Shown piece by piece: positions 50,571 through 57,660 of a stretch of 57,660 bases of DNA. The notes beneath the pieces were generated by a model, which saw nothing but the letters and a program-made list of their open reading frames with translations, was not told the origin of the DNA and made no database searches. A program made the translations under genes and the position numbers. Source of the DNA: Chara braunii (lineage: Eukaryota; Streptophyta; Charophyceae; Charales; Characeae); NCBI GenBank assembly GCA_003427395.1, contig BFEA01000735.1:5837-63496 (forward strand), in the 5' to 3' direction. How positions within the stretch are numbered: position 1 is the stretch's first letter; each line of letters opens with the position of its first letter.

Positions 50571-51740
50571 CATTATACTAACCAACGTTTGAGTACTTTG
50601 GAGGATACAGTTTCGAAGATCAAAGAAAAGCATGATACAGAGGAGGAGCGTGAGAAGAAGAAGATTGAGGAAGACGAACGTAAGAAGAGGGAAATGGAAG
50701 AAGAGAAAAGACGGGCGGAGGATAGAAAGGAGCGAGAGAATCTTCACAGAAAAATTGTTGACGAAATGAACGAGAAATTTGTGAAGGTACACGAGGCGTT
50801 GGAGAAGAAGAACAGTAAGGAAGATAGTGGTGTTATTGCGAAGTTGCAGGCCGAAATCAAGAAGTTACAAAAGATAAGACTGGCAGATCAACCTTCTTGC
50901 AGCAGTGCTATTCCGGAAGACGGCACTGCTAAACGATTAAGGGAACTGGAAGACTTTAAAAGACGATCACAAGAGGAGGCTGATCGTAAGGTTGCAGCAC
51001 TCGATGAACAGGTTGCCATTCTTCGGCGCCTACATGAGCACACAACCACAAAGGCTGCTACTTGGAAGGAACAAGCAATGCGTCCGGGAAACAAGCGCGG
51101 TAGTATCATATTGGAAGAAGCGCCCAGTGTGCGGACGAGAGTTCGACCTCGATGCACACCATCGAAAACACCGGCAACAGCAACATTATGCGATGCAGAG
51201 GCGGGAGAATTGATTGATGTTCATCGAAAGGAGGTTGAATTTTTGAAGGAATTGAGAAGCAGAGATTTGAATGGCAGGAGGGTTGCGGAACAAAAACTAG
51301 AACGTGTGAAAGAAGGAAAACAGGCAGCGGAGTTGGAGATCGAAAGGTTGAAAGCTGAACTTGACCGCGCTAACATGGAGAAGACGAAGAGCAATTTGAA
51401 GACCAAGCTTGACAAAGTTGCTAACAATCAACGCGTAGACAAAGGGAAACGACCTGCGTCTTCGAGCAAACAAGTTGTGCGCGCCAATGACAAAGAAGGC
51501 TTCATGGCGGATGCGCGCAAGGCCTTGAGGAAGATGAACATGGATGGAGTGAAGGCTATTTGCGCTCAAGAAGGTGTGGTGTATACTGCACTGGAGAGAA
51601 CGAAAGAAGCAATTGCGACTCATCGAGCGGCTAAAGCGTTTGAATCAGCATCGAAGCAAGCTACAATTCAAGAAGTCTCGGAAGACACTGGCACCAGCAT
51701 CGATATTGCGAAGGGTGGCGATGATGAAGGTAACTCTTAG
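50571..51740 (+). CDS. PLE ORF1: charged coiled-coil protein with SAP-like C-terminus
   Basis: 383 codons from the ATG at 50589; the same frame is open back to 50571, just after the TGA. Residues 1-110 form a Glu/Lys/Arg coiled coil (ERKKREMEEEKRRAEDRKER). A further heptad-rich stretch follows at 115-155, MRPGNKRGSIILEE at about 164-177, a basic linker, then a second coiled coil (EVEFLKELRSRDLNGRRVAE, LEIERLKAELDRANMEK). Near the end RKALRKMNMDGVKAICAQEG and VVYTALERTKEAIATH resemble a SAP helix-extended-helix DNA-binding unit. Homology with 35945-37204 on minus is colinear over the whole length. Likely a Gag-like RNP protein; that role is inference. Confidence 0.75.
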   Translation, partial: HYTNQRLSTLEDTVSKIKEKHDTEEEREKKKIEEDERKKREMEEEKRRAEDRKERENLHRKIVDEMNEKFVKVHEALEKKNSKEDSGVIAKLQAEIKKLQKIRLADQPSCSSAIPEDGTAKRLRELEDFKRRSQEEADRKVAALDEQVAILRRLHEHTTTKAATWKEQAMRPGNKRGSIILEEAPSVRTRVRPRCTPSKTPATATLCDAEAGELIDVHRKEVEFLKELRSRDLNGRRVAEQKLERVKEGKQAAELEIERLKAELDRANMEKTKSNLKTKLDKVANNQRVDKGKRPASSSKQVVRANDKEGFMADARKALRKMNMDGVKAICAQEGVVYTALERTKEAIATHRAAKAFESASKQATIQEVSEDTGTSIDIAKGGDDEGNS

Positions 51741-51922
51741 CTGCTTTCCCGAGCGTAACTTATCTTTGGGATCTTGCAAGAAGATGTCGACGTATCCGTG
51801 CTATTTCTACTGATCTCCTTCGTTATAAAACGTTGAACACTTTGTTCTGTCTCGTAGTGATTTTATTGGTTATTGCTCGACAGATTCCATAGGCCGAGAA
51901 ATATTCCAGATACACGGAGAGG

Positions 51923-52678
51923 ATGATTGATGATGGGTTTGACTTTGATGTTTGTAAGGGTCCGTTGGTCTACGTTTTGATTTCTCCATGGTGCAGACAC
52001 ACATACGTAGGTAGTACTTATCGCGATCTCTTTACTCGATGGAGCGAACACGTCTATAGAGCTACGAGTGCTGATGTGAGAGAGAAAGGTAGACGAAATG
52101 AAAAACTTTATCAGTGGTTAAGGAGGAGTGGTGCAGACTCTTACGTTCCTATTCCGTTATGTCAATGTCAAGATGAGGATTTATTGAGTTGTGAAAGATT
52201 CTTCATCAGAACTTTCTCCTCTGTTTTAAATGTTCGTGATAAACCTCGTAAACACAAGAGGAATCGTCTTGGATTACGTGAGCGTTTACGTCGGAAACGA
52301 CGTAGTCACTGTGTTGAGAATGAGGTAACGAAGGGGGATATCGTGAAGGGTAGATCGCTCCTTGTGTTCCATAGTAGTATGGGGGTAGTATCCAGCAACC
52401 TCTTAAGGATATTGTGGGATTGCGTTGACTGTGACATTGGTAGTTGCGTGATAACTTGTAGGAGCAGTGACATCCTTTGCGATTCATGGAAGGTGTTAAA
52501 ACGGTGTTTCGGGGCATCTACTATCTCTTGTACGTACGGTACTTCTCAATTAAGGAAGTCGAAGGCATGGTTGAAAGAAGGTGTGTCATTGGAGTTTTCT
52601 ACAGTCAATTGTTTCATGAAACGTTCTTTTGTTTTTAAAGCTCTGCTAGCTGGTTTTCTGAGAGATCCGTCGTCGTGA
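51923..52678 (+). pseudogene. PLE ORF2 N-terminus: GIY-YIG endonuclease
   Basis: LVYVLISPWCRHTYVGST holds the two short motifs (GIY as VYV, YIG as YVG). They are followed by DLFTRWSEHV with the conserved Arg, and LLSCERFFIRTFSSVLNVRD with the catalytic Glu and the Asn of the last motif. A basic region KPRKHKRNRLGLRERLRRKR follows. Such nucleases nick target DNA for priming. The frame continues after a single TGA (52676-52678) into the next segment, so ORF2 is one reading frame interrupted by a nonsense codon. The start ATG at 51923 lies 182 nt after ORF1. Confidence 0.85.
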
Positions 52679-53647
52679 TCCGCCCTTCGAACATGGAGTT
52701 TAGATCAGTTGGTATATGCGTTTATAGCAATTCAGAGTTTTTCGGAGAAACGAACAAGATTTCGACTGCGATGTATTCTTTCTAATTATGCGAGACGACG
52801 TTTCAATGTTCAGCTGAGGCAGAGATTGGTAGTTCGTATTAAGTATAATGTTTCCATTAATAAATCCAAAACACGAAGTTTATGTGTGAAGGCGATTAAA
52901 TCCCTCGATATTAGCGCGGCTTGGAAAGATTCTTTGATTCGACGAATTCGTGTGGTATGGTGTCGTAACGAGACTGTAGGGGATATTTGTTACAATTTTA
53001 GAGCAGAATCTCGAAAGTCAGATGCCACATGTCAGTGTACCAAATATGATGATGATGTTCCAAGGAGAGATGGGCATGTGGTTTTTCGTATCAGTGAAGT
53101 TGATTTCTTCTCCTCGATCTTTTCCAACTCTCGTAATATTATTAATCCATCGCAATCTTTTTCCTCGTCTATTTTATCTTTACTCAAGCAAATCTTGAAG
53201 TCTTTCCAATCTCTCTCTTGCATTCCATCTCTTCCTCCAAAGACCTTAAGTGACGATGAGATCTCCAATTGTTTCAATCTCTTTCCCGCTTCTGCTCCTG
53301 ATCAAGGTTATGACGTTCGACGACAACTTTCTCGCTTTGATGGCCTAATCTTTTCTCCTTTGAATCATAATGTCGGAAACTCCTATGTTTGCTGCCCGAT
53401 GATCTATAGGTCAGGGTTAAATAAACTATTTATTGTGAATTCCTCCTTTTCTATTTCTACTCAGGATGAAGATTCAATTCTACTAGACTGCAAGAAGCAG
53501 TACAAGGATAAGAACTTAGCGCTTGTGGGAAAATGGAATCCGAAAGGCTCCCTCGGTAATGCCTATTGTGTCCCAAAGCATAAAGACGTATCGCGGTGGC
53601 GACCGATATGTCCATCCTTTTCTGAATGCTCTGTCGTGGGTTCATGA
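52679..53647 (+). pseudogene. PLE ORF2 middle part: linker to RT N-terminus
   Basis: In the same frame as the GIY-YIG part. Basic region (FRLRCILSNYARRRFNVQLR), then Ser-rich, then VGKWNPKGSLGNAYCVPKHK and DVSRWRPICPSF, which look like RT fingers (the RxRPI.. block). A frameshift near 53640 ends it; neighbouring frames carry the rest. Confidence 0.7.
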
Positions 53648-53734
53648 AGGACTCGGATTTCCAGCGCGATCAATTGCTTACTGTGGTCTCTTCCTCCCTC
53701 ACTCCACTTCAATCTGAGAGCTACGTCCAGTCTT

Positions 53735-54530
53735 ATGACTTCTATCTCTAGACTAAACAAGCAGATGAAGAAGGATGATTTCATTCTGGGAGCTTCCTTT
53801 GATATCAAGGAAATGTTTTCCAATTGTTGCACTCCTCTATCATCAATGCAGTACAGTGGGTGTGTGACTTCTGGATGGGACAAGGATACAAAGCGGTGGC
53901 TGTATCTATCAGAGGTAAACAAGCTAAACTGTTGCGAGGTAAGAAGGAAGGAGGTTGGGTTTCAATTCCTTTCAGCACAATCAAGGATTTTGTTGTTTTT
54001 GAACTACAACAGACTTTTATCAAGGTTGGTGGAATTATTCTACAGCAAAACATCGGAATACCAATGGGCAAATCATCCAGCCCGGCTCTAGCGTGTCTAC
54101 TCTGTGCTTTTCACGAATTTCTGTTTTTGTCCTCCCTTGACTCCGTGCGACCAAAAATTCATGGTGTCATTTGGTAGATGATGTCTCCACTTTTGTTATT
54201 TGTAACAAGTCAGAGGCATTGAATGTTGTTGATGGTATTAAGTTGATAGATCGTTTTTCGAAATGCTATCACAGTAATCTGATGTTAGAACAGACGAACG
54301 ACGGTTAAACTTGGGATTTTATTGACTGTGTTGTCAAAGTGTTTGATGATGAAGGGGGCGTGGCCTGTATCCCGATGCATAAGAATCAGCGTTTGTGGAA
54401 GTAGAGCAAACCCGTTTTTCAAAACATTCAAGATTTCAGTTCGTATTCCAGTAAACATTAGAAAATAGTTGTAATTGGCTCCTTTCTGCATAGGACTAGG
54501 ACGTTTACAACTACTCCCGGTACATAATTT
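53735..54530 (+). pseudogene. PLE ORF2: reverse transcriptase palm and thumb (frameshifted)
   Basis: Motif A FDIKEMFSN (53798-53824) in one frame, then a +/-1 shift. A second frame gives AVQWVCDFWMGQGYKAV and motif B IGIPMGKSSSPALACLL (about 54052-54100). A third frame gives motif C LVDDV (54171-54185) followed by SEALNVVDGIKLIDRF. A thumb-like piece IQDFSSYSSKH and VIGSFLHRTRT lies to about 54510. All three catalytic aspartates survive, although the frame does not. RT type is PLE-like (GIPMG, VDD), unlike the LINE RTs (FADD) in this window. Confidence 0.8.
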
Positions 54531-54710
54531 CCCTTTCTTTTTACTTTGAAAGTTGAGTTGTGGAGACGCAGCTATCCTTATCATTTTTTTTATAATTCCT
54601 TGATTAATTTTTCGAGGAAATTTGTTGGGTTGTGGCAACAATGGATACCAGTGTTAACCGGATGGGACAAGGCTTCACGGCAATTGACGTGTAGAAGCAG
54701 CAATTGACAT

Positions 54711-55355
54711 CTACAATAGGGGAAAAGCCCCGTGCGGGGGCCTTGTTTTATCACTTGTCGGTCCGTTTTTGGCCCGGTTTTTAGACTGTTTCTCGACCTT
54801 TAGGAAGTAGTCGAAGTAGCAGTAGAATACAGGATCTTTTCTGATAAATGTTGTGTTGAGCTTCGAACTCGGACCATCAGCGTGATAGTAAAGATTTTTG
54901 ATGAAGCGTTGACCAAAGATTTTTGGTAGGGTGTTTGGTTCCGATCGGATTTTGAACTGTCGGCGGTTTTTTTTAGGTTACCAATTGTAGGTTTCTTTTG
55001 AGTTACGGTCCTCTTTTCCGACTTGTCTTCAGCTATAGGGGCTTTACTTGAACTAGGACCTAGCTCACGTAGAATAAATCAGAGCTACGACTGCTCAAGA
55101 TCCCTGATGAGAGTTGGTGTGGCGACCAGCCGAAACCGGTCAGATCACGCCACGGTGAACGTACTCATTTGTATTTCATGTTTTAATTTTATGAGTTACG
55201 TTCGGGAGTTATCATTCTACGTTGGGTCTTTATCTATGGTTTTTCTTTCTCTTTCTGTATCTTGTCTCTTTTCTTCCATTTTCTTTCTTTATGTTACGTG
55301 GTCTGACTTGAGTTATTTTGGATGGTCGCACTTTCGTGTTGCTACATAAGCATAC
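54711..55355 (+). repeat. PLE right pLTR
   Basis: Direct repeat of 49611-50270, ending GCTACATAAGCATAC. In front of it lies a short duplicated CAATTGACRT motif (54689-54696 and 54700-54709). Confidence 0.85.
55099..55146 (+). ncRNA. Hammerhead ribozyme, right pLTR (core intact)
   Basis: Core CTGATGA (55104-55110) and GAAA (55132-55135) are canonical. Helix II: G111-C131, bulged A112, then GTTGGT/ACCAGC (with one G.T) closing a 6-nt loop GTGGCG (last three digits of 55xxx). Helix III is the palindrome ACCGGT (55135-55140). Predicted cleavage after C55141. Helix I GATC/GATC pairs, but the pair next to the cleavage site is C.A because G became A at 55142. Confidence 0.85.
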
Positions 55356-55379
55356 ATGGCCGCGATGCCTAGGCCACGA

Positions 55380-55730
55380 CCGAGATTAAAAAAAAAAAAA
55401 AAAACGCCACATTCTAGACTGGATTGCAGTTGCAAACTCGGCCTTGCAACATTTGTGCATGTCAAGAGTTTTGAATGCAGTTGAAACTTGGGACAGTACT
55501 GGACTCCAAAGACGCAGTTCAAAATGCATTTACAAACTGCTTTCGTGACTGCGCCCTAGTTACCCCCCCCCCAAAATAAAAAAACATTTGACTGCTCATG
55601 CTGTCAATATGAAGCCAGGTAGTCACAAATGCCTGTCACTGTCAGCAGACTCAGGTGTCACAAACACACCAGCTCCTCTGAGTATCTGCAAAGTTACAAA
55701 ATACATTTCTTTTTCATTTTTTGTTCCAAT
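55380..55730. other. No gene seen; A-tract and C-tract
   Basis: A16 tract at 55387-55404 and a C10 tract near 55565. Short frames only. Confidence 0.45.
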
Positions 55731-56075
55731 CTATTCGTGAGGAGCAGCAAGTGCTGGGAACCAGGCCCGACATCTCATATGAAAACATTACAGGTCATAT
55801 TGTCGGGGTCATTACCAACAAAACGCATTTCTATCACACAGTACAGAGGGAAAAGAGGCTTGGTTGCGCTGACCTGTAACCCTTTTTTTTGGGGGGGGGG
55901 ACAAATGCTCCAATCTATCGCGGGGAGCAGCACGTGCTGGGAACCGGGCCCAGCGTCCCATATAGAGTTACACAAGTCATTTGAGATACCGGGGCCATCC
56001 CGGCTTCGGTTGATAATCAATCTGAGAACTATTGGAGAAATTCAAGAGAATTAAAGGAGACGTTGAAAACTATGA
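55727..56075 (-). repeat. Two adjacent LINE/SINE tail copies
   Basis: Tail motifs at 55727-55780 (CAATCTATTCGTGAGGAGCA, GTGCTGGGAACC) and 55903-55965 (CTCCAATCTATCGCGGGGAG, CACGTGCTGGGAACCGGGCC). The second has T8 plus G11 (about 55881-55900) at its tail end, as in the copy at 3170-3350, and shares AATCAATCTGAGAACTATT and ATTCAAGAGAATTAAA with it. Confidence 0.6.
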
Positions 56076-56088
56076 GGGGAAATTTTTG

Positions 56089-56345
56089 AGATGCCCCTGA
56101 AATTTCAATTAATTTGTGGCATGCCCCTCTGACGGCCAACTTACCCTGTCACGCCCCTCTGACAACGAATGATGTTTCCAGAAAACTCCTGGTGTCGTTT
56201 GGGCCAGAAACATGTTTCATATGCCCCTACCGGGCCTTTCCCAAATTTCCAGTATGCCCCTACCGGATAGCCGTTGAGAACCAGCAGAAACATTTCCCAT
56301 ATGCCCCTACCGGTACCGAGCATCTTTCCAGCATGCCCCTGTGGC
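56089..56345. repeat. Short tandem repeat around ATGCCCCT
   Basis: ATGCCCCT or ACGCCCCT occurs about seven times (56091, 56121, 56151, 56222, 56255, 56303, 56333), often as ATGCCCCTACCGG, at 30-70-nt spacing. Confidence 0.7.
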
Positions 56346-56392
56346 TGTTGTTGACACTCTCGGCCTTTCCCCGGAGAGGATCTTTCTGCCCT

Positions 56393-56393
<1 letters not shown>

Positions 56394-56472
<79 letters not shown>

Positions 56473-56477
56473 ACACA
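56394..56477. repeat. (CT)n(AC)n microsatellite
   Basis: A run of CT dinucleotides to 56426 followed by AC dinucleotides. Frames through it give Ser-Leu or Thr-His runs and are artefacts. Confidence 0.95.
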
Positions 56478-57455
56478 ATCAGTTTTATGTCCATTGGTCC
56501 TTCTTCTGTTGTATGTCCCCCCCATGATTTTTTTTGTCTTTTTGTGTATCCAACTGAGCACCTTTAAGTAATGCCAAACAGTCGGTGGTTCCTCGTTTGG
56601 AGTGCCTATTGCACTCTTATGGGGGTTGCTCGGTTCAGGACGTCTGTGTTGCCTGTCGGTGATAACGGATGTTCGTCGGAGTGACTCTCTGGCTCAGTGG
56701 GTGGTGGGAACCAACAGTCTGCGGGGTTCTATCGTGATGTGAGTAGGTCATGTGCTGCTTTGCTCCGTATTGGATGTGTGGACGTCCTCGTCTGCACTCC
56801 GCCGTTGCCCTGCGGCCTGCCCCGCTTGCTTTGTGTGTGGTTCCTTGCGGGTTGATGTGTTCGCCGTGCGGTGTGGTCGTGTTGTTGGTGTTGCTGTGCG
56901 CTTCACTTCTCCGCTGTCGTGCTGCTCATCCGATGGTCGTGCCTTCCATGCTTGTGTGCCATGTAGGTTGGTTGCCTTGTTGTTGGTGCCTTGCTCTTTA
57001 TCGTTGCCTGGTGTCATATGCCTTTTCCTTCGTCGTCTTTTATTTTGCCTTCCCCTAGTACTTGCTCTGTACTGTTTGTTTGCCCGCCCGCCGCCCCCTT
57101 TCCCTCCCAGCCTGTGTGACATGAGGTCGTTAATTGCCTTGCTGTTCGTTGTATGTGTTGTTGCTGGTTGTCAGTTGCTTTGTCTTATTGGATTGCTGTT
57201 TATGGCTCATGGCTTAGTGCCCTCGGACTCTAGTCCTTATGTCTTCGTAGGGTTGGTGAATGATAGAGGTTGGTGCTTGCCATGATCACGGTACAAGGGA
57301 TAATAAGGACCCAGTGGTGTTCAGATGCTCGAACGGTCCCGGTGTAGGTGATGCAAAGGCTTGCTGTATGGTTCTTTCTAAAATGGTGTGAAAAGCTCTA
57401 TGTACCCTGAACGCGACTCGCCGCGATTCACGTCGTGGTAGCGTTATGGTTAGTT

Positions 57456-57458
<3 letters not shown>
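56478..57458. other. No supported gene
   Basis: TG/GTGTG-rich sequence. The 177-codon plus frame from 56752 is Cys/Leu/Val-rich, overlaps equally long frames on both strands, and has no family resemblance. Confidence 0.4.

Positions 57459-57518
<60 letters not shown>
57459..57518. repeat. (CA)n microsatellite
   Basis: Thirty uninterrupted CA units. Confidence 0.98.
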
Positions 57519-57519
<1 letters not shown>

Positions 57520-57534
57520 CGTGGACACAAAACT

Positions 57535-57590
57535 GCAAAATGAGAATATATCTTCTGCGAGAGGGCGGCAAGATTCATTCTCATTTTGCA
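57535..57590. repeat. M1-related half-palindrome
   Basis: TGCAAAATGAGAAT and its inverse ATTCTCATTTTGCA flank a G-rich centre. The arms match the CTCATTTTGCA core of the M1 MITEs. Confidence 0.5.
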
Positions 57591-57608
57591 CAGCGGCAAA
57601 ATCGATCT

Positions 57609-57609
<1 letters not shown>

Positions 57610-57660
<51 letters not shown>
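57610..57660. repeat. (CT)n microsatellite at window end
   Basis: Uninterrupted CT units running to the end of the window. Confidence 0.98.

Larger units (their letters stand above)
49611..55355 (+). mobile_element. Penelope-like element with pLTRs, hammerheads, ORF1 and GIY-YIG/RT ORF2
   Basis: A 660-bp repeat (49611-50270) recurs as 645 bp at 54711-55355 in direct orientation, the pLTR arrangement typical of PLEs. Each repeat contains a hammerhead ribozyme core. Between them lie ORF1 (zinc-knuckle-like, coiled coil, SAP-like) and ORF2 (GIY-YIG, then RT). GIY-YIG upstream of RT is the permuted order known from the Naiad and Chlamys PLE groups, the latter from green algae. ORF2 has a stop and several frameshifts, so this copy is dead. 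Confidence 0.85.

Noticed and set aside
56114-56571. Frames with Thr-His and Ser-Leu runs
   Set aside because: They translate the CT/CA microsatellite and the ATGCCCCT repeat.
56752-57285. 177-codon Cys/Leu-rich plus-strand frame as a gene
   Set aside because: Three long overlapping frames on both strands in TG-rich DNA; no domain, no homologue recognised, no intron or promoter signal visible.

Overview
The window is eukaryotic repeat-rich intergenic DNA. It has no host gene I can support, no bacterial-type operon and no intact tRNA or rRNA gene. It is a stack of transposable elements of different ages: LTR retrotransposons, a LINE with shorter LINE pieces, tRNA-derived SINE heads, foldback MITEs, satellite-like tandem repeats, microsatellites and a Penelope-like element (PLE). 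The element types (chromovirus-like Ty3/gypsy with an initiator-Met-type primer site, an LTR element with a tRNA-Asp-type primer site as in many plant elements, and a PLE with N-terminal GIY-YIG) suggest the green lineage. A large-genome streptophyte alga would fit, but this is inference; the sequence alone does not name the species. One assembly gap of 415 N lies at 28558-28972.

Layout. 1-9108: SINE/LINE debris, a six-copy tandem repeat (3440-4560), a 240-bp tandem duplication carrying hairpins (5003-5430), minus-strand LINE pieces (2000-3130, 6170-7870) and a MITE. 9109-21792: a 12.7-kb minus-strand LTR retroelement with about 2.9-kb LTRs. It has no recognisable gag, RT or integrase; its interior carries a tightly packed series of ORFs, five of which are diverged tandem copies of one unrecognised two-domain protein. 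22330-26660: a decayed minus-strand LINE with APE endonuclease, RT and a C-terminal zinc motif. 27230-27853: a foldback element with about 95-bp inverted termini. 29500-30572: SINEs and a poly(A)-only insertion.

31977-48516: a 16.5-kb Ty3/gypsy element (LTRs of 1093 and 1124 bp). Its protease/RT region is replaced by a reversed PLE fragment (about 35955-37510). Its integrase is split by a precise 7501-bp insertion (39212-46712, 4-bp duplication ACGT). That insertion has no genes I recognise but contains an array of ten imperfect RNA-like hairpins with a nearly constant 20-nt centre and covarying arms.

49611-55355: a near full-length but dead PLE. It has direct terminal repeats (pLTRs), each with a hammerhead ribozyme; an ORF1 with a zinc-knuckle-like motif, a long charged coiled coil and a SAP-like end; and an ORF2 with an N-terminal GIY-YIG nuclease and a reverse transcriptase. 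The reversed fragment inside the gypsy element is a second member of the same family, with zinc knuckle, coiled coil and its own hammerhead. 55356-57660: SINE/LINE tails, short tandem repeats and CT/CA microsatellites.

The best candidates for undescribed biology are the minus-strand paralogue array in the RT-less LTR element, the covarying hairpin array, the PLE with gag-like ORF1 plus hammerheads, and a LINE/SINE 3' tail in which the stem changes but the loop is kept.
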